From Clostridia bacterium (GTDB lineage: Bacteria > Bacillota > Clostridia > UBA1381): a stretch of 64,000 nucleotides of DNA. Numbering within the stretch: position 1 is the stretch's first letter; every line of letters begins with the position of its first letter. Below the pieces are notes generated by a model, which was not told where the DNA came from, did not search any database, and saw only the letters and a list, made by a program, of their open reading frames with translations. The DNA is taken from contig JAGASE010000001.1 in NCBI GenBank assembly GCA_017621875.1, positions 1 through 64,000 of the forward strand. The letters are read 5' to 3'. This document shows, piece after piece, positions 34,365 through 42,376 of the stretch. The position numbers and the translations under genes are program-made.

Positions 34365-35363
34365 TTATTGATTGCTCTGAACAGCTACAGCATTTGCTAA
34401 AACATCTTCGGGAAGTGTTATGCCAAGCTTTTCAGCAACGCCCTTGTTAACTGTGATTTTTGATTCCTTTAAGGTTTCGTAAGGAATATCTGAAACTGCC
34501 TCGCCCTTTAATACTCTGGCCGCCATAATTCCTGCCTGCTTGCCCAGCTCGACGTAGTCAAGACCTGCAGATGCAATACAGCCGTTTTTGACCTGCTCTT
34601 CCTCCGAGCCGAAAACAGGGATATTGCTCGCATTTGCCTTGTCAAGAACAACCGCAAGGGCGGAAACTACTGTGTTGTCGGTCATGTTTGAGATGCAGTC
34701 AACCTTGCTCATCAAAACGTCCGCCGCCTGTGCAACCTCTGCCTCTGTGCCGATACCGATTGATTCAATTTCAAAGCCGTAAGCCGGTGCCTCCTGCTTG
34801 TAAACCTCGATTGTGCTTACAGAGTTTGACTCACTGGTTGTGTATATAATGCCGATTGTTTTTGCATCGGGAAGAACGCTTCTTATAAGGTTTAATTGGT
34901 CGGTTACAGGGAGACGGTCACTAACGCCTGTAATGCCGTTCATCGGTTCTGTTTCACTGGTGGCAAGCTTTGCCGCAACCGGGTCGGAAACTGCGTTAAA
35001 GATTACCGGAATCCCCTTTTCAAGGCATGCTGCATAAAGTGCCTGTGCTGAAGGCGTTGCTATACCGCAAACCAAATCCTTGCCGCTGTTTGCAAAGGTC
35101 TGGGCGATTTGTGTGTTCGCCGCCATATCGTCCGAGGCTGACTTAAATTCAATTTCAATATTGTCGCCTTCGGTAAAGCCCTCGCCTGCCAAGCCTTCAA
35201 TAAAGCCCTCACGGCAGTTGTCAAGGGAGGGGTGGTCGGAAATCTGCGTTATACCGATTTTATAAACGTTGGCGTTATTATCCGATGTCTGCTCGCCGCA
35301 GCCGGCAAGTGCCCCAAAAGCTAAAATTCCTGCCATTGCCATTGCTAATCTCTTCTTGTTCAT
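34365..35363 (-). CDS. TrpX-type ABC transporter substrate-binding lipoprotein
   Basis: 332 residues. The lipobox ALAGC puts the lipidated cysteine at residue 22. The mature part is an ABC_sub_bind (PF04392) protein with two Rossmann-like lobes (KIGITQISDHPSLDNCREGF at the start, GKDLVCGIATPSAQALYAAC, GSEEEQVKNGCIAS). In Streptococcus, proteins of this family bind tryptophan (TrpX). The TRAP-like leader in front of the gene supports tryptophan as substrate. The ribosome binding site GGAGAGATGAG overlaps one of the triplet clusters. Confidence 0.85.
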   Translation of the reverse strand: MNKKRLAMAMAGILAFGALAGCGEQTSDNNANVYKIGITQISDHPSLDNCREGFIEGLAGEGFTEGDNIEIEFKSASDDMAANTQIAQTFANSGKDLVCGIATPSAQALYAACLEKGIPVIFNAVSDPVAAKLATSETEPMNGITGVSDRLPVTDQLNLIRSVLPDAKTIGIIYTTSESNSVSTIEVYKQEAPAYGFEIESIGIGTEAEVAQAADVLMSKVDCISNMTDNTVVSALAVVLDKANASNIPVFGSEEEQVKNGCIASAGLDYVELGKQAGIMAARVLKGEAVSDIPYETLKESKITVNKGVAEKLGITLPEDVLANAVAVQSNQ

Positions 35364-35484
35364 ATCTCATCTCTCCTATTCTGCACTTTCGTGCTGTCTA
35401 AAATTAAAAAATCTCAGAACAGATTAGTCCTGAGGCAAGCAAATATAAAATATTAAAAAACTATTCTCATCTAATCTATTCTGT
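35364..35484 (-). promoter_or_regulatory. TRAP-like attenuation leader of the tryptophan-type transporter
   Basis: Read on the minus strand, the leader starts near 35484. Triplets UAG, UAG, GAG, UAG spaced by exactly two bases (35481-35461) overlap CAGAATAGATTAG (35483-35471). That segment can pair over 13 positions (one G-U) with CTAATCTGTTCTG (35427-35415) as an antiterminator. The alternative is a terminator: CTCAGGAC (35434-35427)/GTTCTGAG (35420-35413) with loop TAATCT, followed by ATTTTTT. A second cluster UAG-GA-GAG-AU-GAG (35380-35366) covers the ribosome binding site of the lipoprotein gene. This is the logic of the Bacillus trp leader: TRAP bound to the triplets frees the terminator and blocks translation. 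TRAP itself (mtrB) is not in the window. Confidence 0.6.
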
Positions 35485-35489
35485 AAAAC

Positions 35490-35518
35490 ATTATATACCC
35501 ATGTTTTAAATTTGTCAA
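35490..35518 (-). promoter_or_regulatory. consensus promoter of the transporter operon
   Basis: On the minus strand TTGACA (35518-35513) and TATAAT (35495-35490), all twelve positions at consensus, 17-base spacer. A promoter this strong is expected when control is exerted after initiation by attenuation. Confidence 0.9.
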
Positions 35519-35560
35519 TAGTTTTTGAATAATTTTTCAAAAAAGGAACATACTGATAAT

Positions 35561-35675
35561 ATAGTATGCGAGGCAGCATACTATCATTTACCCTTTTATC
35601 ATATATACCACCACAACAGGGGATTTTACAATCTCCGAAATAAGGACGCCGCGTAAGGTGGCGTCCTTATTTTTT
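35561..35675 (+). ncRNA. structured RNA candidate with terminator
   Basis: Three perfect or near-perfect hairpins follow one another on the plus strand: ATAGTATGC/GCATACTAT (35561-35584), GGGGATT/AATCTCC (35619-35636) and a terminator AAATAAGGACGCC/GGCGTCCTTATTT (35638-35672) followed by TTTTT. There is no ORF with a ribosome binding site. An extended -10-like TGATAATAT precedes the first hairpin, without a clear -35. It may be a small RNA of about 110 nt lying between two leftward operons. I do not recognise its class. Confidence 0.45.
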
Positions 35676-35772
35676 GTATTATTATGAAGGAAAAGGCGTA
35701 TAGCAATGACGAAATAACGAAGCTGCTGCCTAAATCCTACGCCCGCGGTCGGGGCTTTTGTTCAGAAGATTT

Positions 35773-36867
35773 TTATACATTGAATCGGAAGAGCACAATG
35801 TCTCCATCCTTCATAACATATTCCTTGCCCTCGGAGCGGACCAAGCCTTTTTCCTTTGCCGCGGTCATTGTTCCGCATTCCATAAGGTCATCATAGGAAA
35901 CAACCTCGGCACGGATAAAGCCTTTTTCAAAATCCGAGTGGATTTTACCTGCTGCCTGCGGTGCTTTTGTGCCATTTTTGATGGTCCAAGCACGAACCTC
36001 CGGCTCACCTGCCGTTAAATAGCTTATGAGTCCGAGCAGGGTATAGCTTGCTTTTATCAAACGGTCAAGTCCTGACTCATTCATGCCAAGCTCCTCTAAG
36101 AACATCTGTTTTTCTTCTCCGTCAAGCTGAGAAATTTCCTCCTCAATGCGTGCGGAGACGGGCATAACCTGTGCGTTTTCGGAGGCGGCAAGCTCCTCAA
36201 CCATTTTTACATATTGGTTGTTTTCAATTCCTTTCTGGAAATCGTCCTCGGCAACGTTTGCTGCGTAGATTACAGGCTTCATTGAAATTAAGGAAATTTC
36301 CTTCATTATTTCCAGCTCATCAGAGGTGTATTCAAGGCTTCTTGCAGGTTTTCCATCCTCCAGTGCCTCTTTCACACGCTGTAAAAGCTCAAGCTCCTTC
36401 GCAAGGCTCTTATCGCCCTTCATTGCCTTTTTGGTACGGTCAATTCGGCGTTCCATGATTTCTACATCGGAGAAAATCAGCTCGAGATTAATGGTTTCGA
36501 TATCGCGTAGGGGATTGATGCTCCCGTCAACGTGAGTGATATTTGTATCGTCAAAGCAGCGTACAACATGAACGATTGCGTCCACCTCGCGGATGTGCGA
36601 AAGGAACTTGTTGCCGAGACCTTCACCCTTTGAAGCACCCTTAACAAGACCTGCAATATCCACGAACTCGATGTATGCACGCGTTACCTTCTTCGGATTG
36701 TACATTTCTGCGAGCTTGTCTATTCTTTCGTCCGGCACGTCTACTATGCCGATGTTTGGCTCAATGGTGCAAAACGGATAGTTTGCCGATTCTGCTCCTG
36801 CCTGTGTGATTGCATTAAATAATGTTGACTTTCCTACATTCGGGAGTCCTACTATACCTAATTTCAT
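35773..36867 (-). CDS. ychF: ribosome-associated ATPase YchF/OLA1
   Basis: 364 residues, complete. The G1 motif is [15 protein letters not shown] (residues 7-21), G3 is [16 protein letters not shown] and the G4-equivalent N-x-x-E shape is YAANVAE. A C-terminal TGS domain lies at about 280-362. The protein prefers ATP to GTP and takes part in translation and oxidative-stress control. AAAGGAGATGTG precedes the ATG. Monocistronic. Confidence 0.95.
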   Translation of the reverse strand: MKLGIVGLPNVGKSTLFNAITQAGAESANYPFCTIEPNIGIVDVPDERIDKLAEMYNPKKVTRAYIEFVDIAGLVKGASKGEGLGNKFLSHIREVDAIVHVVRCFDDTNITHVDGSINPLRDIETINLELIFSDVEIMERRIDRTKKAMKGDKSLAKELELLQRVKEALEDGKPARSLEYTSDELEIMKEISLISMKPVIYAANVAEDDFQKGIENNQYVKMVEELAASENAQVMPVSARIEEEISQLDGEEKQMFLEELGMNESGLDRLIKASYTLLGLISYLTAGEPEVRAWTIKNGTKAPQAAGKIHSDFEKGFIRAEVVSYDDLMECGTMTAAKEKGLVRSEGKEYVMKDGDIVLFRFNV

Positions 36868-36943
36868 TATATATCACATCTCCTTTGATTTCAGGGGCTT
36901 TAAGGGTTTTCAAAAGAAGTTTTACACTATTTCTACACCATTT

Positions 36944-38131
36944 TTAGCCCACTCGAGTATTAGCGTTCATTTCAAATTGCTGTACTGCATTAAAAAGCGA
37001 GTCGTTCGACACATGAACATATCTGTCCATTGTTGTTTTTATACTTGCGTGACCAAGCAGCTTCTGCAGTATTTTAGGCTGCATACCTCTTTCGATTGCA
37101 CGTGTAGCATATGTATGACGGAGAGCATGCATACAAAACCTTTCAATGTTGCCTTCGTCACAAAGCTTATACAAATGTGTATCATAAGAACTGTTTTTGG
37201 CAGGCTCGCCGGTACGCCAGTTAATAAACACCAAATCTCTCATACAAAATGTTTCAGTTTTTCCTGTGCGTCTGTCGATGAACGAAAGCACCTGCGAAAG
37301 TGTTTCAGACTCTTTTCGTTCGTGCTTTCTTGATGCAACTTTTTCAAGAATTTCGTATGCCTTGTTAGTAAGGGGAATGGTTCGATAGCTTTGCAGAGTT
37401 TTCGGTGAACCTGCTCGCCAATAACCTTGTTTGTGTCTGTATTCCAAAGTTTTATTGACAGTCAGTGTCCGTTTCTCCCAGTCAATCACATCCCAAGTAA
37501 GACCAATCAGCTCTCCCGTTCTTAGTCCCGGTTCTAAAATCAGTTCATATTGATAATAGTTATGAGACCGCTTTGCGACTTCTATAAATTTTTCTTTCTC
37601 ATCTACTGTGAGAAATTTAATGTCATCTACAGCACGCACAGGCTTTGTATATCGAACGCCGTCCATAGGATGCTTTTGAATAAAATCATTCATTAAAGCT
37701 GATTTAAACATTGTCCCCATAGCAATATAAGTCTGTCTAATGATTGAACCTGCATAGTTTTCTTCCATATTATTCAGCACCATTTTGCAGTGAAGGGGCT
37801 TAACGTCAACAAGCTTCAGCTTTCCGATAACGGGCTGGATGTTATGTTTGAATCTTTCTGTGTAATTTCGCCTTGTATTAGGTGCCAAATCACCAACAAT
37901 GTGATTGATCCAATATTCAAACCAATCATTTACTGTCATGTCAGATGGTGTAAAGGTGTTATGTTTATCTTCGTACTTTGCATCATCCAACCAGTTGTGC
38001 ACTTCCTGAACAGTATTAAAATACTTTTCCTTTCGTTTGCCGAGCTTATTTACAAATCTCGCACAGTATAAGCCGTATTTTCTTTGGCAAATTCCTTTGC
38101 CTATTTCTTTGCCTTTTATGTTTTTCCCCAT
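36944..38131 (-). CDS. int: tyrosine-family site-specific integrase
   Basis: 395 residues. An N-terminal AP2-like arm-binding domain (about 10-60) is followed by a SAM-like core-binding domain (about 65-170) and the catalytic domain. The catalytic set is complete: Arg in GLRTGELIGL, His-x-x-Arg in HALRHTYATR, His in LLGHASIKTT and Tyr in MDRYVHV. The length and order match Tn916 Int. GAAAGGAGTTAAGATT precedes the ATG. Its promoter overlaps the terminator that closes the xis transcript. Confidence 0.92.
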   Translation of the reverse strand: MGKNIKGKEIGKGICQRKYGLYCARFVNKLGKRKEKYFNTVQEVHNWLDDAKYEDKHNTFTPSDMTVNDWFEYWINHIVGDLAPNTRRNYTERFKHNIQPVIGKLKLVDVKPLHCKMVLNNMEENYAGSIIRQTYIAMGTMFKSALMNDFIQKHPMDGVRYTKPVRAVDDIKFLTVDEKEKFIEVAKRSHNYYQYELILEPGLRTGELIGLTWDVIDWEKRTLTVNKTLEYRHKQGYWRAGSPKTLQSYRTIPLTNKAYEILEKVASRKHERKESETLSQVLSFIDRRTGKTETFCMRDLVFINWRTGEPAKNSSYDTHLYKLCDEGNIERFCMHALRHTYATRAIERGMQPKILQKLLGHASIKTTMDRYVHVSNDSLFNAVQQFEMNANTRVG

Positions 38132-38162
38132 AATCTTAACTCCTTTCTCATGTAGAGAAAAA

Positions 38163-38211
38163 GAGCCAGTGCAACAAATTATATTATATCACACTGGCTC
38201 AAATTTATCAA
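38163..38211 (-). promoter_or_regulatory. int promoter superimposed on the xis terminator
   Basis: On the minus strand TTGATA (38211-38206), 17 bases, TATAAT (38188-38183) gives a start near 38176. The terminator arms are GAGCCAGTG (38200-38192) and CACTGGCTC (38171-38163), followed by TTTTT. The 5' arm lies inside the promoter spacer, so int transcripts should contain only the 3' arm and escape termination, whereas read-through from xis would stop here. Confidence 0.7.
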
Positions 38212-38221
38212 GAGTTATGTA

Positions 38222-38428
38222 TTAAATTGTTAGTTTCCGACTGATAAATTGTTCGAATTCTCTACGTTTCACTAATTTTTTCGTACCGTTATACAATACA
38301 AATGGACAATTTGGCATACGAAGAATACTGTCAATTTTGTTTATTCCTATGCTACTATATTCAGCAGTTTCTTTAATTGTCAATGTAAGTTTCTGTGAAA
38401 TAGGTACACTACGATTGTCGTTAGTCAT
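38222..38428 (-). CDS. xis: excisionase (Xis), Tn916-like
   Basis: 68 residues from the ATG at 38428 (MTNDNRSVPISQKLTLTIKE) with AAAGGAAGTGAG upstream. The longer frame to 38500 would run through a terminator hairpin. A winged-helix/MerR-like fold is suggested by LTLTIKETAEYSSIGINKID and a basic C-terminal part (GTKKLVKRREFEQFI). It directs the integrase to excision. It lies 90 bp upstream of int on the same strand. Confidence 0.85.
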   Translation of the reverse strand: MTNDNRSVPISQKLTLTIKETAEYSSIGINKIDSILRMPNCPFVLYNGTKKLVKRREFEQFISRKLTI

Positions 38429-38450
38429 TTTCTCACTTCCTTTACTAAGC

Positions 38451-38492
38451 AAAAAAGCACCTGAGATCAGATAATCCTGATAACAGATGCTT
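38451..38492 (-). terminator. terminator-like hairpin ahead of xis
   Basis: On the minus strand AGCATCTG..ATCAG and CTGAT..CAGGTGCT pair around GATTAT, followed directly by TTTTTT, only 15-20 bases before the xis ribosome binding site. A weak promoter-like pair (TTGGCT, 18 bases, GATTAT) overlaps it, echoing the arrangement in front of int. Confidence 0.7.
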
Positions 38493-38519
38493 TCAGCCAA
38501 TTTTTATTTAATTGTTTTG

Positions 38520-38700
38520 GGAATAAAAAAGACAGTGCCCAAAAACAACACTGTCCATATTCCGATAATATTAAATTCAAGTCCAAACTCTTGATAATCA
38601 CCGCCTTAATATTAGATTTTATTTGTGTACACATTTTTATTTTATATTGAAAAAAGAAGCTTTATCAGATAAATGTCAAGCTTCTTTTTGAGCAATATAC
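38520..38700 (-). terminator. two further minus-strand terminators in the int-xis upstream region
   Basis: GACAGTG/CACTGTC with loop TTGTTTTTGGG followed by TTTTTT (around 38527-38556), and GAAGCTT/AAGCTTC followed by TTTTTT (around 38654-38688), read leftward. The segment between them contains an open, hydrophobic frame without a start codon (about 38535-38620). It is described under findings and is not called a gene. Confidence 0.6.
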
Positions 38701-39024
38701 AATTTTTGATAATACCATTATAACATGGCAATTATTTTTTCTGTTACTCTATCCTTCATATATGCTCTCCTTTGCACAAAATCTGATTTTATCATATCCT
38801 TAATTATAAAAATTATCAATGTTTAATAAGAAGATTGTTTTGTCCTTAGACTGTTTTACTAAAGCCTCAGGATTAGCATTATACTGCGGAAAAACTATAA
38901 TATCACCATATTCAGGGGGGACAAATAATTCCTCTTGACGAGATGTGTAAACTGTGTTATTTTACAGATAGATTAAATGGTTTATAATAATATGTACTAC
39001 AATAGAGAAATCGGGAGGTTAAAA
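38701..39024 (+). other. AT-rich upstream region of the glycosidase operon
   Basis: No gene was seen. TTGACG at 38935-38940, followed after 17 bases by TATTTT, is a weak promoter candidate about 60 bp before the first ATG. Because it is weak, an activator may be needed. No obvious operator palindrome was found. Confidence 0.35.
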
Positions 39025-40308
39025 ATGATAATAACAGCAGAAAAATATATGCAATTAGTTTTTAGGGTTAATCCACCGTTGTTTTTACCCTTTTATAATG
39101 AATGGGGAAAAAATGCATATCATACGATGAAGCCTTTTTCATATAATCCTTTTACAATTAATGCATCAAGTACATCCGGCTCACCTGTGATTATTACTGA
39201 AAACAAATTCTTTGGCTTTTTAAATGACAATGGCGGTGAATTTAAATTTAATGGAAGCAATACCTTAGAGGTGAGCTTATATAAAGGACAAAAGTTATAT
39301 TATAACGAAAACTGCAATCCATATGAAGAATGGAGAAAATATACAGATATTGTCTCCGATGATAATGAATATAAGAAGGAAAGCTTTTGGTCAAACATTG
39401 AGTATTGCACATGGGTGGAACAAGCAAAGCTTGCTGCATATACAGGGTGTACTAATCAAGAGGTGTTAAATGAAGACTTTGTTTATTGTTTTATGAAGAA
39501 AATCAAAGAGCTTGGTTTGCCTAAGGGAAAGCTTACTATTGATGACGGCTGGGCAGAGGACATTACGCCGGACGGAAAATATTCAATAGGGAATTGGAAA
39601 ATAAATAGAGAAAAATTTCCTAATTTTGAAAAGCTGGTTGCAGACATTAAAAAGGAAGGGTTTATCCCAGGCTTATGGTTGGCACCGTTCACGTTAACTC
39701 CAGATGCAGATTTCGCAAAAGCACATCCTGAATTGCTTGGAGCTGCACATAGTGAAGATAAAGAGTGGTATTATATGCATTATGATGAGGCTGTAGTAAG
39801 AAGATATTATAGAGAAATATTTACCTTTTATGCAGGAATGGGATTTATGAAGTTTAAGCTGGATATATCGTACGGCCCTAAAGATGAAATGATAAAGCTT
39901 TTAAAGGTGATGTATGAAGAAATAAAAGCTATTAATCCTAAGATAGAAGTAGAAACGCATATGCCGGATATATTCGCGTCACGATATGCAGACACAGTAA
40001 GAATTAATGATGTGGCATTTGATTCAGACGGAGCTTGGAGGTATGTTACGGCGGGGCATTATGTGGTTTGCCGAAATTCATCGCCGAACAGAATATTAAA
40101 CCTTGACCATGTGGGTACCAACAATCCTTTAATGCGCGGCAACAATTTCTTAGAGCATTTTGAAATGCTAAAGGAATATTCAAAGGAGTCAGGTGGTTAT
40201 GTCACTGTATCATATTTGCCGGATATGTTTTCAAAGGAAATACAGAAAAAATTTGTGGACGGTATTTATGAACTATATGATGAAAACGGATGTAGGAGAA
40301 CTAAATAA
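39025..40308 (+). CDS. clan GH-D glycoside hydrolase, GH36-like (alpha-galactosidase type)
   Basis: 427 residues from the ATG at 39025 (MIITAEKYM) with CGGGAGG upstream. The upstream in-frame ATG at 38977 has no such site. Typical landmarks are TIDDGW with GNWKINREKFPNFEKLV, GLWLAPFTLTPDADFAKAHPELL (split), and FKLDIS, where Asp aligns with the KWDMN nucleophile of GH36. The chain is shorter than standard GH36 enzymes and lacks the large N-terminal beta domain. No signal peptide, so it is cytoplasmic. The natural substrate could be another alpha-linked sugar. The stop overlaps the next gene. Confidence 0.65.
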   Translation: MIITAEKYMQLVFRVNPPLFLPFYNEWGKNAYHTMKPFSYNPFTINASSTSGSPVIITENKFFGFLNDNGGEFKFNGSNTLEVSLYKGQKLYYNENCNPYEEWRKYTDIVSDDNEYKKESFWSNIEYCTWVEQAKLAAYTGCTNQEVLNEDFVYCFMKKIKELGLPKGKLTIDDGWAEDITPDGKYSIGNWKINREKFPNFEKLVADIKKEGFIPGLWLAPFTLTPDADFAKAHPELLGAAHSEDKEWYYMHYDEAVVRRYYREIFTFYAGMGFMKFKLDISYGPKDEMIKLLKVMYEEIKAINPKIEVETHMPDIFASRYADTVRINDVAFDSDGAWRYVTAGHYVVCRNSSPNRILNLDHVGTNNPLMRGNNFLEHFEMLKEYSKESGGYVTVSYLPDMFSKEIQKKFVDGIYELYDENGCRRTK

Positions 40309-41126
40309 TGAAAATATATCAATTAACAAATACAACACCGTATCAAATGATGGGATATGTAATCAAAACCTCCCAGGATAAATTGATTGTAATTGATGGC
40401 GGACATTTTGGGCAGTCAGATGAGTTGTACAGGATTTTGGCACTTGAGGGATTGGATATAGATATATGGTTTTTGACTCATATTCACTGCGATCATTACG
40501 GAAGTATTATTGATTTGATTACACAGCATGATGATGTAACTATTAAACAGCTTTGGCGAAACAGAGGGGATGAAGCTTTGAGTTTGATGAGTAAAAGCGA
40601 GATTGATGAGGTTACAAAATGGTACGAATTTGAAGATTTACATAATTTTCCTATACACGACCCACAAATAAATGAAGAGATATTATTGGGAGACACTAAA
40701 ATTGAAGTGTTAGGGGTTTCTAATCCGGAAATTCATAACAATATTATAAATAATCAGTCAATGGTCCTGAAAATTACGGAGAAAGATTTTTCAATATTGT
40801 TTTTAGGTGATTTGGGAATAGAAGGCGGAGAAAAGCTACTGAAAAACGGCGGAAAAATAGAGGCGGATGCCGTGCAGATGGCTCATCACGGTCAAAAGGG
40901 TGTTAATCGGAATGTATATGAGGCAATAGGTGCAAGATATGCTTTTTGGCCTACACCAAAATGGCTTTGGGATAATACCGAATACCTCGGAGGAACTCCG
41001 GGAAATGGTAATTTCCAGACACCGGAGGTGATAGGATGGATGCAGGAGTTGTCAGTGGAGAATATTACTTCATTTGAGAAAACTGTGGTATTTGATACAG
41101 AAAAGGAGGAGGTATTTAATATATGA
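40308..41126 (+). CDS. metallo-beta-lactamase-fold hydrolase
   Basis: 272 residues. The metal motif is THIHCDHYG (HxHxDH), with further ligands in LFLGDLG and AHHGQKG, the ComEC/Rec2-type variant of the fold. There is no signal peptide or membrane segment. The ATG overlaps the preceding TAA and the end overlaps the next gene by 4 bp, so the three proteins are made together. In a sugar operon it may be a lactonase or phosphodiesterase acting on a modified sugar. Substrate unknown. Confidence 0.75.
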   Translation: MKIYQLTNTTPYQMMGYVIKTSQDKLIVIDGGHFGQSDELYRILALEGLDIDIWFLTHIHCDHYGSIIDLITQHDDVTIKQLWRNRGDEALSLMSKSEIDEVTKWYEFEDLHNFPIHDPQINEEILLGDTKIEVLGVSNPEIHNNIINNQSMVLKITEKDFSILFLGDLGIEGGEKLLKNGGKIEADAVQMAHHGQKGVNRNVYEAIGARYAFWPTPKWLWDNTEYLGGTPGNGNFQTPEVIGWMQELSVENITSFEKTVVFDTEKEEVFNI

Positions 41127-42346
41127 ATGATAAATTGGTGGATTTTATAAATGGAAATTGGGATAGTTGTATAAAACAAAATAAGCTTGATAATGGAACT
41201 CTTATAGGATTACCCTATCCGTACAGCGTACCGAATATTGGGTGCTTTGATGAAATGTATTATTGGGATACATACTTTACAAATATTGGTCTTATTCTAT
41301 CCGGCAGAGTAATGCAGGCAAAATACAATGTAGATAATATGCTTTATTTGGTGAATAGAATTGGATTTATGCCAAACGGCAACAGAACTTATTATTTACA
41401 TAATACACAGCCTCCTTTTTTGTCAGAAATGGTCAAAGCGGTATATGAGTATTTTAAGGATAAGGTGTGGCTTAGTAGTGCATATATGATTTTGGAAAAA
41501 GAATACGAATTTTGGATGAATAACAGAATTTCTCCGATAGGACTAAACATATATCAGGGAAATGTTATGAACGATGAAACTGTGAATTTTTATGCAAAAA
41601 TATATGAAGAACGCACCGGATATAAGTATAATGATGAAAATAAAAAAAGCATAGCTCGACATAGTATTACAACAGCAGAAAGCGGTTGGGATATGACTCC
41701 ACGTTGGGGGGAAGATGCATATAATTTCGCTCCGGTAGACTTAAACTCTTTAATGTACGGTTTTGAGAAAAATATGGAATATTTTTGCGGTGAATTAGGC
41801 AATGATTCGGACTGTTGGGCATTAAAAGCAGATAAACGAAAAAAGCTTATGATTAAATATATGACCTCCTCAGAAGGTCTTTTACTGGACTATAATTATA
41901 AAAAGGAGAGGCTGTCTGATATATTAACAATGGCATCTGTATATCCGCTTTTTACAAATATGGCAGATAGGGAATACACGGAAGTAATTATAGATAACCT
42001 GTCGCGAATTAAGGGGAATTATGGAATGTTTGCCTGTGAAAAAAGTGAAAGTAAAAACATTTTTCAGTGGGATTATCCAAATGGCTGGCCTCCGCATCAA
42101 TTAATTGCAATAAAGGGCTTTGATAATTATGGATATACCGATATTGCAACAGAGCTGGCAAAGAGTTATGTTGAGGTTGTCCAAAAAAACTTTGAACTAA
42201 CCGGTAATTTATGGGAAAAGTATAATATGATAGACGGAAGTGTTAATACACGTCAGGAGTTGAATGCTCAGGATGAGCTTCCGGAAATGATGGGATGGAC
42301 AGCAGGTGTGTATTTATACGCAAAGCATTATATTGATAAAATATAA
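41123..42346 (+). CDS. GH37-like (trehalase-type) glycoside hydrolase
   Basis: 407 residues, no signal peptide. Both trehalase signatures are recognisable: VPNIGCFDEMYYWDTYF near residue 35, matching PGGRFxExYxWDxY, and QWDYPNGWPPHQ near residue 316. RTYYLHNTQPPFL and ESGWDMTPRW, which carries the catalytic acid Asp, are also present. The first signature is altered (SVPNIGC in place of PGGR), so specificity for trehalose is doubtful. It is cytoplasmic and would act on imported oligosaccharides. Last gene of the operon. Confidence 0.75.
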   Translation: MNDKLVDFINGNWDSCIKQNKLDNGTLIGLPYPYSVPNIGCFDEMYYWDTYFTNIGLILSGRVMQAKYNVDNMLYLVNRIGFMPNGNRTYYLHNTQPPFLSEMVKAVYEYFKDKVWLSSAYMILEKEYEFWMNNRISPIGLNIYQGNVMNDETVNFYAKIYEERTGYKYNDENKKSIARHSITTAESGWDMTPRWGEDAYNFAPVDLNSLMYGFEKNMEYFCGELGNDSDCWALKADKRKKLMIKYMTSSEGLLLDYNYKKERLSDILTMASVYPLFTNMADREYTEVIIDNLSRIKGNYGMFACEKSESKNIFQWDYPNGWPPHQLIAIKGFDNYGYTDIATELAKSYVEVVQKNFELTGNLWEKYNMIDGSVNTRQELNAQDELPEMMGWTAGVYLYAKHYIDKI

Positions 42347-42351
42347 AGATG

Positions 42352-42376
42352 TAGGGTATGCGAAGTGCATACCCTA
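42352..42376. terminator. bidirectional terminator
   Basis: TAGGGTATGC and GCATACCCTA form a perfect 10-bp stem around GAAGT, between the convergent GH37-like and response-regulator genes. The T tract is modest. Confidence 0.75.

Larger units (their letters stand above)
36944..38500 (-). mobile_element. int-xis recombination module
   Basis: An intact tyrosine integrase and a small excisionase, in the order and orientation used by Tn916/phage-type integrative elements, sit just ahead of ychF. No relaxase, replication or phage structural gene was found beside them. The element may be a remnant, or a short island whose right border lies within or beyond the carbohydrate locus. No flanking direct repeat was found by eye. 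Confidence 0.6.

Noticed and set aside
35364-35520. T-box riboswitch ahead of the tryptophan-type transporter
   Set aside because: No T-box core (AGGGUGGNACCGCG-like sequence) and no specifier-loop structure. The leader is too short. The triplet pattern with terminator/antiterminator fits TRAP-type control better.
36868-38640. attachment-site direct repeats around int-xis
   Set aside because: No repeat of useful length was found on both sides by eye. The right end may be far outside the compared region.
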